DNA of 11,150 nucleotides from Methyloprofundus sp. Lineage in GTDB: Bacteria; Pseudomonadota; Gammaproteobacteria; Methylococcales; Methylomonadaceae. Of the stretch, positions 1 through 6,638 are shown piece by piece. Numbering within the stretch: the stretch's first letter is position 1; every line of letters starts with the position of its first letter. A program made the translations under genes and the position numbers. Location of the stretch: the NCBI GenBank assembly GCA_013138555.1, contig WTCN01000205.1, forward strand, positions 1 to 11,150, given 5' to 3'. Under the pieces are notes generated by a model. That model was not told where the DNA came from and made no database searches. It was given only the letters and a program-made list of their open reading frames with translations.

Positions 1-2336
1 TGGATACAGCTCAACGTAGTGAACCCGTTTTTAAAGAGCGGGCCATTGAGACAGAGACTTATAGTCATAATGTTGATGCAGCAGTCGATGATTTCGAGGC
101 GATAGAAGCGCGTGATCCGTTATTTGAACCCCTAGAGACTACGCTAGATGACTTTGAGGTCACAGAGAGTTTTGCCATTGAGCAGCCAATAATAGCGAAA
201 AGTACCCAGACAGAAGCAACCGCTGATGAGTTAAGTGAGCCTGCTAATGTGCAACCTTGTTTCGATTCCGATGTGCTTGAAGAGCTTGATACACAAGATG
301 ATATTGTTAAGCAAGATAAAATTACGATAGCAGATATTGCTGTTGAACTGCCAGTAATAGAGCAGCCTAATGAGATGGACTCAACGCCTGTGTTAACGAC
401 TCCAGTTGCTAGCCAGCCTTTTGTGGACTTAGATTCATTTGATAAACAACAGGTTATTGATGTGCAAGATGAGTTAACAGCTATTATTCCTAAGTTGGAC
501 ATAAATGATGTGGAACGTGAATTAAAATCCTTATTTCAGGGTGAGCAGGATTGCTCAGATGATGAAACTGCCATGTTAGCTGAAAAAAAGCTGCCAATAG
601 AGCAGGGCGATGAGCTTGAAGAAACTGATGACAATGAGAAAAATAAGCCAGAGGATGGGTTAAACTCTAGTTTAAAATCATTGCTTGATGAGACGCAAAG
701 TAAAATTCCTGAGCCAGCGGATAGCGCAATAACGCAGGATGCTGAAAATAGCACATTACAACCTATGTTATTTCAGGCGGAGAAAACTGCCGCCAATATT
801 CTTTCTTCCTTTTCAGAAAAGCTATCAAAGTCTTTTGTTGTGCAACAAAAGCCAGAATATCACTTACCCTCAATTGAACTATTGCAAGCGCATCAACGTT
901 CAGTCAAGGGCTATTCAGATGCCAAGCTGGATGAGATGTCACGCTCAATTGAGCGGGTATTAAAAGATTATAAGGTACTTGCCGAAGTTGCCGGAGCCTA
1001 TCCCGGGCCTATTATTACACGCTTTGAATTATCACTGGCACCGGGTGTCAAGGTTAGTCGAGTCAGTGGTTTGGCCAAGGATTTAGCACGTGCGATGCTG
1101 GTTACCAGTGTGCGTGTTGTAGAAATTATTGAAGGAACATCTTATATAGGGCTGGAAATTCCAAATCAGGAGCGTGAACTGGTTACATTTCGTGAAATTA
1201 TCGCATCGGAAAAATTTCAGCAGGCTAAGTCCCCGCTCACTTTAGCATTAGGCAAAGACGTTTCCGGGCAGACGGTGGTTTCTGATCTGGCAAAAATGCC
1301 ACATTTATTGGTTGCAGGAACAACAGGATCGGGTAAATCGGTCGCTATTAATACCATGATTCTCAGTATGCTGTATAAGGCAACGCCTGAACAAGTGAGG
1401 ATGATTATGGTAGATCCAAAAATGCTGGAACTATCAGTTTATGAGGGGATTCCACATTTATTAACGCCCGTTGTAACAGATATGAAAGAGGCGCAGAATG
1501 CCTTGCGCTGGGCAGTGGCAGAGATGGAAAGGCGTTATAAATTGTTGTCACAAGTGGGGGTCAGAAACCTGCAAGGCTTTAATCAAAAAATTGAACAGGC
1601 GGCCGCTAGAGGCGAGACTATTCGCGACCCTTTATTTCAGTTAATCGACCCTTTAGAAGAAGGTGAAGAGTTCCCGGTGTTATCAGCTTTACCGAGTATT
1701 GTTATTGTTATCGATGAGTTAGCAGATATGATGATGGTCGTAGGTAAAAAGGTCGAGGAATTAATTGCCCGATTAGCGCAAAAAGCACGTGCTGCCGGGA
1801 TTCACCTGGTTCTGGCAACGCAAAGACCTTCTGTTGATGTTTTAACCGGTTTGATTAAAGCCAATGTACCTACACGTATTTCTTTTCAGGTGTCATCGCG
1901 TATTGATTCACGAACTATTCTAGATCAGGGAGGGGCCGAGGCCTTATTAGGGAATGGAGATATGTTATTTTTGCCTTCTGGTACTAGTGTTCCTATTCGC
2001 TCTCATGGTGCTTTTGTCGATGATGATGAAGTCCATGCGGTTGTTGATTATTTAAAAACACTGGGCGCGACGAACTATATCCCTGAAATTACTCAGGAAG
2101 CACTGGCAGAAAATACGCCAACTCCAGAAAGCGTACAAGATGAAGCGGATGAGTTGTACCCTGATGCTGTTCACTTTGTTTTAGAAACGGGCAAAGCGTC
2201 TATTTCAAGTGTGCAACGGCGATTTAAAGTGGGTTATAATCGGGCCGCGCGAATGATCGACCAGATGGAGGAAGAAAATATCGTTAGTGAGCCGGAAGGA
2301 AATGGTTCACGGCGGGTGCTTAACAGGGAAGAATAA
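1..2336 (+). CDS. ftsK: DNA translocase FtsK, C-terminal part (5' end outside window)
   Basis: FtsK is the septum-anchored hexameric ATPase that pumps chromosome termini toward dif and activates XerCD recombination during division. The frame is open from base 3 to the TAA at 2334-2336, so the gene begins left of the window and its N-terminal membrane domain is not seen. The GTG at 249 is internal, because coding sequence of the same acidic character continues upstream. In order: a long Asp/Glu/Gln-rich linker to about base 860; the alpha domain (about 950-1200, with AYPGPIITRFELSLAPGVKV); the RecA-like motor with Walker A GTTGSGKS at 1317-1340 and Walker B IVIVIDELAD with catalytic Asp-Glu at 1713-1718; and the KOPS-reading winged-helix gamma domain at about 2148-2330 (ELYPDAVHFV through NRAARMIDQMEEENIV). 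All key residues are present. In many gammaproteobacteria lolA follows ftsK; here it does not. Confidence 0.97.
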   Translation, partial: DTAQRSEPVFKERAIETETYSHNVDAAVDDFEAIEARDPLFEPLETTLDDFEVTESFAIEQPIIAKSTQTEATADELSEPANVQPCFDSDVLEELDTQDDIVKQDKITIADIAVELPVIEQPNEMDSTPVLTTPVASQPFVDLDSFDKQQVIDVQDELTAIIPKLDINDVERELKSLFQGEQDCSDDETAMLAEKKLPIEQGDELEETDDNEKNKPEDGLNSSLKSLLDETQSKIPEPADSAITQDAENSTLQPMLFQAEKTAANILSSFSEKLSKSFVVQQKPEYHLPSIELLQAHQRSVKGYSDAKLDEMSRSIERVLKDYKVLAEVAGAYPGPIITRFELSLAPGVKVSRVSGLAKDLARAMLVTSVRVVEIIEGTSYIGLEIPNQERELVTFREIIASEKFQQAKSPLTLALGKDVSGQTVVSDLAKMPHLLVAGTTGSGKSVAINTMILSMLYKATPEQVRMIMVDPKMLELSVYEGIPHLLTPVVTDMKEAQNALRWAVAEMERRYKLLSQVGVRNLQGFNQKIEQAAARGETIRDPLFQLIDPLEEGEEFPVLSALPSIVIVIDELADMMMVVGKKVEELIARLAQKARAAGIHLVLATQRPSVDVLTGLIKANVPTRISFQVSSRIDSRTILDQGGAEALLGNGDMLFLPSGTSVPIRSHGAFVDDDEVHAVVDYLKTLGATNYIPEITQEALAENTPTPESVQDEADELYPDAVHFVLETGKASISSVQRRFKVGYNRAARMIDQMEEENIVSEPEGNGSRRVLNREE

Positions 2337-2419
2337 ATGGCCGAAGGAGCAAGCAGCACTTAATACACATTGATAGCTATATCATATATTCTGATTTTTT
2401 TATTTGTTACTGATTACTT

Positions 2420-2920
2420 ATGTTAAAAGATTACCTACAACTTTGCTGGCTTAACGGCTATCCTGAAGACCTACCCACTGATCGAAAATTTTTATGGACC
2501 AATCTAGGTGTTTATTTATTACTTGGCTTATTTATTCAGGCAAATATCAGTGACCCTGTTGAAGCCTTTATACAAATTCTTATAGAAGTTGTTATTACAC
2601 TGCTTTTTATGGCGGCGTTATTAGTAAAGGATGGTAGTTCTTATAATTTTGAACGTTTTTTGACGGCTATACTGGTGTGTGAAAACTTTGTCTACATGCT
2701 GGGTCTACCGATACTATTCTGGTATATTTTTGCTAAAGGGAGTGAATTTGCCAATTATCCAATTTATATGGGTATGGTTTTAATCGTATGGTCTATAGTG
2801 GTCATTGCTTATCTGTTAAAAGGACTTTTTAATTTTGACTGGAAGATGAGTGGTAGTCTGTCAGTGTTTTATTTTATCCTGACCTATTTTGGCTCTTTTG
2901 GTTTATTGTTGATGATCTAG
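2420..2920 (+). CDS. Hypothetical inner-membrane protein, about five TM helices
   Basis: I do not recognise this 166-residue protein. It has a short, mostly polar N-terminus (MLKDYLQLCWLNGYPEDLPT) and then five hydrophobic stretches at about residues 25-41, 49-69, 82-105, 114-136 and 147-166. The last one ends at the C-terminus. The layout resembles small Yip1-like or DUF1282-like membrane proteins, but no diagnostic motif was found, so that is only a guess. There is no signal peptide and no clear Shine-Dalgarno before ATG 2420; the upstream bases are T-rich. The gene lies 83 bp downstream of ftsK on the same strand and could be read through from it, since no terminator hairpin was seen between them. 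It converges with hoxH, with only 10 bp between the two stop codons. Confidence 0.8.
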   Translation: MLKDYLQLCWLNGYPEDLPTDRKFLWTNLGVYLLLGLFIQANISDPVEAFIQILIEVVITLLFMAALLVKDGSSYNFERFLTAILVCENFVYMLGLPILFWYIFAKGSEFANYPIYMGMVLIVWSIVVIAYLLKGLFNFDWKMSGSLSVFYFILTYFGSFGLLLMI

Positions 2921-2930
2921 ATTGCCCCTA

Positions 2931-4427
2931 CTATTTAGGTTTAATAATCTCACCATCACCCTGGCGTATGAGTTTATCAATACATTCTCCCTCGGCATTG
3001 ACTAATTCGACCTGTAAAGGCATTTTTCCAACAGCATGAGTCGCGCAGGATAAACAGGGATCATACGCGCGAATGGCAACTTCCAGATTATTTAATAGTG
3101 GTTCGGTTAATTCCTGGCCTGAAAGATACTCGGCAGCAACCTGGCGTACCGATTCATTCATTCCCATATTATTACTGGTGGTTGAGACAATCAGGTTTGC
3201 TTTAGTGACAATATCATTTTCATCTATTTTATAATCATGAAATAAGGTCCCTCTTGGCGCTTCAATCACCCCAATACCCCGGTAACGTTTTTCACCCTGG
3301 GCGACTAAATCAGTGCCCATAATATCAGGGTCATTGAGTAAGATTTTAATGCTTTCCGCACAATGTAATACTTCAATTAGTCTGGCCCAGTGAAACGCGA
3401 GTGTACTGTGCACCATAGCGCTACCGCTGTGCTGTTTAAATTCAACACGAGCGGCTTCCGCAAGTGGCGTATCAATAGCATCACAGTTATTGATTCTTGC
3501 TAAGGGCCCGACACGATACCAGCCATTTTCTTTGCCTAATGAGGTTAAGTAAGGAAATTTCATATAAGTCCATGAGCGGACTTCTTCATGGATAATGTCG
3601 TTATAGTGGCAATAATCGAAATGATCAAGGATAGTTTCACCTTGTGCATCTTTAGCGCGTATTCCACCATGATATAGCTCTAAAGCACCATCAGCTTTAG
3701 TCAAGCTTAAATAATGCGTGCTGATAGTTGCAAAATCATCATAATAAGGTAAGTTGGAACAGTGAATTTTTTTCACCAAAGCAACAGATCCAGATGCCCA
3801 CTCAATCATTTGATCAACATCAGCCAGCAAATAGTCACGTTCCTCCTTGCTTAAAGATTTATTCATGCCCCCAGGAATAGCGCCCGTACCATGAATACGT
3901 TTACCCGTGACCATACGAATCACTTCCTGGCCAAATTTACGTAATTTTATGCCCTGTAAACCGATTTCAGGAAAATCATTTAAGACAGCAATAATATTAC
4001 GTTTACTAATATCACTTTCAAAACCAAATAATAAATCAGGGCTGGATAAGTGAAAAAAATGTAAAGCATGTGATTGTAGCACCTGTCCAAAATGCAACAA
4101 GCGCCTCAGCTTATCTGCCGAAACGGGCAAATCAGCAGGATCGATACCAACTAACTGGTCGATAGCTTTGGCTGCAGCTAGATGATGACTGACAGGGCAG
4201 ATACCACATAAGCGTTGCACTAAGACAGGAAGTTCCCAGTAGGGGCGGCCCTGAATAAATTTCTCAAAGCCCCGGAATTCAACGATATGTAAGCGAGCTT
4301 GCTGTACTTTATTGTTTTCATCCAGTAACAGCGTGACCTTACCATGACCTTCCACACGCGAGACTGGGTCAACTACCACTCTTTTCAGGTTTTCCGGCGC
4401 TTTTGCAGTTTCTAAATTTTCATACAT
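2931..4427 (-). CDS. hoxH: [NiFe] hydrogenase large subunit, HoxH type (group 3d-like)
   Basis: This is the catalytic subunit carrying the Ni-Fe(CN)2CO site of a cytoplasmic, bidirectional NAD-linked hydrogenase. The 498-residue length is close to known HoxH proteins. The N-terminal metal motif is RLCGICPVSHH (C74, C77) and the C-terminal one DPCLSCATH (C458, C461, H464), so all four nickel-binding cysteines are present. The DPVSRVEGHGKV opening and HALHFFHLSSPD are typical of HoxH. A 34-residue tail follows H464, as expected for a precursor trimmed by a HoxW-type endopeptidase after nickel insertion. The start ATG has only a weak purine stretch upstream. Oddly, the small subunit (hoxY) and diaphorase genes (hoxF, hoxU), normally just 5' of hoxH, are absent: the next gene on that side is a TetR regulator 202 bp away, and on the 3' side lies a convergent unrelated gene. 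The group 3d assignment is by motif memory only. Confidence 0.93.
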   Translation of the reverse strand: MYENLETAKAPENLKRVVVDPVSRVEGHGKVTLLLDENNKVQQARLHIVEFRGFEKFIQGRPYWELPVLVQRLCGICPVSHHLAAAKAIDQLVGIDPADLPVSADKLRRLLHFGQVLQSHALHFFHLSSPDLLFGFESDISKRNIIAVLNDFPEIGLQGIKLRKFGQEVIRMVTGKRIHGTGAIPGGMNKSLSKEERDYLLADVDQMIEWASGSVALVKKIHCSNLPYYDDFATISTHYLSLTKADGALELYHGGIRAKDAQGETILDHFDYCHYNDIIHEEVRSWTYMKFPYLTSLGKENGWYRVGPLARINNCDAIDTPLAEAARVEFKQHSGSAMVHSTLAFHWARLIEVLHCAESIKILLNDPDIMGTDLVAQGEKRYRGIGVIEAPRGTLFHDYKIDENDIVTKANLIVSTTSNNMGMNESVRQVAAEYLSGQELTEPLLNNLEVAIRAYDPCLSCATHAVGKMPLQVELVNAEGECIDKLIRQGDGEIIKPK

Positions 4428-4629
4428 AGTTGCTGTCCGCTAAGATTTTTATCAATCATTAGATTGTATACGAAGGTGGTTTACAAACAAGGTAAATTGA
4501 TTTTATTGTTGATATGTATTTGTGCAAAGATATAGGCTTTAGCCTACATAGCTTGTGATTCATGCAAGCTAAAGCCTGCATCTCTATTTTTATTATCAAT
4601 TATTTAGAGGGCATAGTACCAGGCACTAT
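4428..4629. other. Intergenic region between the TetR gene and hoxH
   Basis: The 202 bp hold a REP-like hairpin (described separately) and the presumed hoxH promoter. Reading the minus strand, TTGTTT, 16 bases and TACAAT form a weak sigma70-like match at about 4463-4490. I saw no sigma54 (GGCAC-N5-TTGC) motif of the kind found before some hydrogenase operons. No remnant of hoxY coding sequence was recognised. Confidence 0.4.
4531..4580. repeat. REP-like imperfect inverted repeat
   Basis: The left arm, around AGGCTTTAGCCTACAT (4534-4549), is the reverse complement, with mismatches, of the right arm ATGCAAGCTAAAGCCTGCAT (4562-4581): about 15 of 20 positions match. The left arm also contains its own palindrome TAGGCTTTAGCCTA (4533-4546). 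It lies past the 3' end of the TetR gene and upstream of hoxH. There is no U-tract in the minus-strand direction, so it looks more like a dispersed REP or MITE-type element than a canonical terminator. Confidence 0.55.
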
Positions 4630-5217
4630 TTATTTGAGCTGAATTGATGATAATAAGTGTTTAACAATCGCTTTAAGACTATCTGAATCAGGCTGTGTCT
4701 TGTTAAAGAGGCGTAATCCGAAAATACCCGCTAGCAAAAATTTCGCTAGTGTCTCTGGGTCTTGTTGCTCGCTTATGTGGCCTAGTGTTTGTGCTTCGCT
4801 TAGTAGCTGCTTTAATTCCTGTTCAACCTCGCTAAACATATCCTGTAAACGCGTATTGATTTCTATATCATTCACTGGAATTTCAGATAGGGTATTGATA
4901 AGTAAACAGCCTTTCCGGTCTTGATCACTATAAGATTCTTGCACGAGTTGATTGAAAAAATCTGTGAGGCGTTCGATAGGTGGCTTATTACTATGCAATA
5001 CCTTGAACAGTTGGTGTTTTATCGTCTCAAAGTACATATCAAGTGCGGCTAAAAACAGTCCACGTTTATCGCCAAAAGCGGCATAAAGGCTTCCGGGTTG
5101 TAGCCCTGTTGCCGCCACCAGATTTTTGATGGAAGTGTTGTTATAGCCTTGCAGCCAGAACAAGTTGATGGCTTGTTGTAATACGTATGTACGATTAAAG
5201 GTAGCGGGTCTGGCCAT
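4630..5217 (-). CDS. TetR/AcrR family transcriptional regulator
   Basis: A one-component, ligand-responsive DNA-binding repressor of 195 residues, the usual TetR length. The N-terminal helix-turn-helix is clear: RTYVLQQAINLFWLQGYNNTS, then IKNLVAATGLQPGSLYAAFGDKRGLF (about residues 10-55). The GSLYAAFGDKRGL recognition-helix segment is a family hallmark. The C-terminal ligand/dimer domain contains RKGCLLINTLSEI (about residues 101-113), common in the AcrR-like branch of the family. The start ATG 5217 gives the standard MARPATFNRT opening; no strong Shine-Dalgarno precedes it. It is divergent from the SRPBCC gene at 5447, separated by 229 bp that contain a duplicated operator-like element, so autoregulation and control of that neighbour is the simplest model. 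It is unlikely to be co-regulated with hoxH. The ligand is unknown. Confidence 0.9.
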   Translation of the reverse strand: MARPATFNRTYVLQQAINLFWLQGYNNTSIKNLVAATGLQPGSLYAAFGDKRGLFLAALDMYFETIKHQLFKVLHSNKPPIERLTDFFNQLVQESYSDQDRKGCLLINTLSEIPVNDIEINTRLQDMFSEVEQELKQLLSEAQTLGHISEQQDPETLAKFLLAGIFGLRLFNKTQPDSDSLKAIVKHLLSSIQLK

Positions 5218-5357
5218 AAGTTTAATAATATGAAAACGGAATTATTTCTTCACATTGTCCCATTGCAGCTACTTTTTTTCCATAAAAACGCACTTAAATC
5301 TTCATGGTTTCTTTGTAGCTTTCTTAGCAGGTATGGTCCTTTAAAGCAGAATTATTA

Positions 5358-5386
5358 TTGAACAATCACTCAAGAAAGGCTATGAT
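5358..5386 (+). promoter_or_regulatory. Sigma70-type promoter of the SRPBCC gene
   Basis: A -35 box TTGAAC (5358-5363) is followed by exactly 17 bases and then a -10 box TATGAT (5381-5386). Transcription would start at about 5393, giving a leader of about 54 nt before ATG 5447. The first copy of the repeated TTGAAC-N6-TCAAGAA element overlaps the -35 box and spacer. Confidence 0.65.
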
Positions 5387-5416
5387 TTGCTTTAATATTG
5401 AACGTGTATTCAAGAA
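5358..5416. repeat. Duplicated operator-like element ATTGAAC-N6-TCAAGAA
   Basis: Two copies of TTGAAC-N6-TCAAGAA lie at 5358-5376 and 5398-5416, exactly 40 bp apart. Each contains a short dyad TTGA-N8-TCAA. Copy 1 covers the -35 box and spacer of the promoter; copy 2 covers the predicted start of the transcript. That is where repressor sites would be expected, and the divergent TetR protein is the obvious candidate. TetR operators usually have longer dyads than four bases, so this remains an inference. Confidence 0.45.
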
Positions 5417-5446
5417 CTATTTAACTTTTTTACTTAGGAGACCATC

Positions 5447-5869
5447 ATGCCACAGTGTTATCAGTCCATCATCGTTCATGCACCGTTTGAAAAAGTATGG
5501 GATACCATTAAAGATTTTCATGATATGTCGTGGGCCAGTCCAGTGATAGAGCAGTGCGATGCTGTCGGAGACTTTAGTGGAACTGAGATCGGTGCAAAAC
5601 GAGTACTCAATGCTGCTTTCCATGAAACATTACTTGAATGCAATGAAGTAGAACACAGAATACGTTATTCCATTGATGACGGACCATCTCCGGTTTCAGC
5701 CAATGAAGTGAAAAATTATATCGGATTAATTCAGCTTAAATCGGTTACTTTGACAGGTGATACCTTTGTTGAGTGGAGCTCGAACTGGGAATCAAATTCT
5801 GAACAAGCGCGCGATTTTTGCCATCAAATTTATGTTGCCTTGTTAAGGGCCTTAGCTGAGCAGGCATAA
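5447..5869 (+). CDS. SRPBCC / polyketide-cyclase-like small protein
   Basis: A 140-residue single-domain protein of the START/Bet-v1-like SRPBCC fold, cytosolic, with no signal peptide. It opens with the family pattern of a first strand followed by a helix: YQSIIVHAPFEKVWDTIKDF (residues 4-23). Then come HDMSWASPVIEQCDAVGDFSGTEIGAKRVL, a central region of alternating polar and hydrophobic strands including TFVEWSSNWES, and the long amphipathic C-terminal helix ARDFCHQIYVALLRALAEQA, which closes the hydrophobic cavity in this fold. The family binds small hydrophobic ligands and only some members are enzymes; no catalytic residue can be named here. The start is supported by AGGAG at 5436-5440, six bases before the ATG. 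Expression probably depends on the divergent TetR regulator, which may sense the same ligand. Confidence 0.85.
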   Translation: MPQCYQSIIVHAPFEKVWDTIKDFHDMSWASPVIEQCDAVGDFSGTEIGAKRVLNAAFHETLLECNEVEHRIRYSIDDGPSPVSANEVKNYIGLIQLKSVTLTGDTFVEWSSNWESNSEQARDFCHQIYVALLRALAEQA

Positions 5870-5972
5870 AGCAATAAGGCTGAAATAGCATCAAATTTAA
5901 ATTTTTTGTAAGTATGGTTCTGTTTATACGACCTATAGCTAAAGTGAAACATTTGTTGCCTGGTAAACGTAA

Positions 5973-6089
5973 CTGTTTAAACGCTACTTATTGCAGCGGA
6001 GTGTTATAGCCTTTGACTCGGTTGGTAAACAACTACCTGGTGTCAGAGCTTTCTGGTTTGCATGGTATGCATTTCGGCCACCAACTTAA
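5973..6089 (+). pseudogene. Possible C-terminal remnant of a DUF3179-like protein
   Basis: One short open stretch between the stops at 5970 and 6087 reads, from base 6003, VIAFDSVGKQLPGV and then RAFWFAWYAFRPPT. The phrase LPxxxAFWFAWxAFxPxT resembles the end of DUF3179-family proteins as I remember them, where it normally sits at the C-terminus. There is no start codon, ribosome site or upstream domain in any frame, so if real it is a decayed relic with most of the gene lost. The reading relies on memory of a family motif over about 25 residues and may be coincidence. Confidence 0.33.
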
Positions 6090-6118
6090 CACGGGACAAG
6101 AGATATTTTACCGCGTAG

Positions 6119-6161
6119 GTTGGGCTAGCTTGTAAGCGTCAGCGTAACAAGCTAACCCAAC
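6119..6161. repeat. Hairpin repeat, GTTGGGCTAGCTTGT arms
   Basis: The arms 6119-6133 and 6147-6161 are inverted repeats matching at 14 of 15 positions (GTTGGGCTAGCTTGT against ACAAGCTAACCCAAC), with a 13-base loop. The sequence resembles the GGGTTAGC...GCTAACCC REP/MITE-like palindromes scattered through many bacterial genomes. It lies about 250 bp beyond the SRPBCC gene, and no T-tract follows immediately, so it is probably a dispersed repeat and not a dedicated terminator. Confidence 0.6.
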
Positions 6162-6187
6162 ATTTTCGGATATATAGGTCGATTAAT

Positions 6188-6231
6188 AAATATTGGGTTG
6201 CCAAAAAGACGGCAGCCCAAGCTACAATATT
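6188..6231. repeat. Second hairpin repeat, TTGGGTTGCC arms
   Basis: TTGGGTTGCC (6193-6202) pairs with GGCAGCCCAA (6211-6220) over ten positions, one being G-T, around the loop AAAAAGAC. The flanks AAATATT (6188-6194) and AATATTT (6226-6232) could extend the stem past a bulge. It is 32 bp from the previous hairpin and shares its TTGGG/CCCAA ends, so the two may be halves of one composite element. Confidence 0.5.
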
Positions 6232-6309
6232 TGTCCCATCTTAAGTGCGTAGCCTGCATTTCATCCTGAAACTAAAATTTACACTGCGCCATAATATTAA
6301 TTAAACTAT

Positions 6310-6410
6310 GTTATATAACTATATTTAATTGCGTTATTTGCCGTACTCCTGAGTTATATGGCATCATATAAGGTTATATAGCGTTATATTTTTCTAAAAA
6401 TAAGTTATAT
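6310..6410. promoter_or_regulatory. Phased cluster of GTTATAT half-sites
   Basis: GTTATAT occurs at 6310, 6353, 6373, 6383 and 6404, with a near copy GTTATTT at 6333. The intervals are 23, 20, 20, 10 and 21 bp, close to whole helical turns, so most copies face the same side of the DNA. Some combine into dyads: GTTATATAAC at 6310-6319, TTATATG-gcat-CATATAA at 6354-6371, and ATATAA-GG-TTATAT at 6366-6379. An inverted copy lies at 6470-6476. The cluster ends about 80 bp upstream of the -35 box of the operon promoter, a plausible place for an activator or an architectural protein. Confidence 0.45.
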
Positions 6411-6491
6411 AGCTTGTTTGTAGGGTGTTGGTTCCTGTTTTTTATTAAATACGAGCCTCCTATATTATAATATAACTAAATAATAATCTAG

Positions 6492-6520
6492 TTGATAATC
6501 ATTATCAGTTGATTTATAAG
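6492..6520 (+). promoter_or_regulatory. Sigma70-type promoter of the secreted-protein operon
   Basis: TTGATA (6492-6497), a 17-base spacer and TATAAG (6515-6520) give a good -35/-10 pair. The transcript would start near 6527, leaving a leader of about 112 nt before ATG 6639. That leader can form a 6-bp stem (AGAGCA 6526-6531 with TGCTCT 6575-6580) and a small hairpin at 6589-6602; neither touches the ribosome site. Confidence 0.6.
6493..6507. promoter_or_regulatory. Fur box, perfect 7-1-7 inverted repeat
   Basis: TGATAATCATTATCA is an exact match to the 7-1-7 Fur-box model (TGATAAT-N-ATTATCA). It also equals the last 14 positions of the classical 19-bp consensus, plus one base. It overlaps the -35 box and spacer of the promoter, so Fe(II)-Fur binding should block RNA polymerase. 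This predicts repression of the downstream operon when iron is plentiful. Confidence 0.75.
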
Positions 6521-6638
6521 GGTTAAGAGCAAAGTAGTTATAAAGTTACCAATAGATGTAGTTGGCATGGAATATGCTCTGTATAAATAGTGAAAACTCA
6601 CTTTGAAAGCTCACATAAAAAATATAGAGGACTATAAA

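Larger units (their letters stand above)
5218..5446. other. Divergent intergenic region, TetR / SRPBCC genes
   Basis: The 229 bp between the two divergent starts are AT-rich. The right half holds a well-formed promoter for the plus-strand gene and a duplicated 19-base element (both listed separately). In the left half (5218-5340) I saw no convincing promoter for the TetR gene and no other motif. Confidence 0.5.
5870..6638. other. Long intergenic region before the secreted-protein operon
   Basis: About 770 bases without an intact gene. From left to right it holds: AT-rich spacer with no clear terminator for the SRPBCC gene; a probable coding remnant (about 5973-6089); two hairpin repeats (6119-6161 and 6188-6231); a phased cluster of GTTATAT half-sites (6310-6410); and a promoter with Fur box (6492-6520) followed by an about 112-nt leader. 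Items are described in their own entries. Confidence 0.6.

Noticed and set aside
249..251. GTG as the start of the FtsK reading frame
   Set aside because: The same frame stays open to base 3 with matching acidic linker composition, so the codon is internal and the gene is truncated by the window edge.
65..754. Two Ser-rich minus-strand open frames opposite the FtsK linker
   Set aside because: They mirror the Asp/Glu/Gln-rich coding strand, have low complexity, and lack ribosome sites or domain features.
2337..2363. Eight-codon frame (MAEGASST) directly after the ftsK stop
   Set aside because: Too short, and nothing supports translation; no conserved leader-peptide feature.
4700..4924. Plus-strand open frame within the TetR gene
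   Set aside because: It lies wholly opposite a convincing TetR coding sequence and resembles no protein.
5417..5623. Minus-strand open frame across the SRPBCC start
   Set aside because: It overlaps a gene with a good ribosome site, promoter and domain match; it is its antisense shadow.
5914..6009. 31-codon frame starting MVLFIRPIAK
   Set aside because: No Shine-Dalgarno and no recognisable content. It could be a frameshifted part of the adjacent remnant, but nothing ties the two together.
6603..6638. TTG 6603 as start of the first operon gene
   Set aside because: It would add twelve residues before the signal peptide, whereas GAGGA is correctly spaced for ATG 6639.
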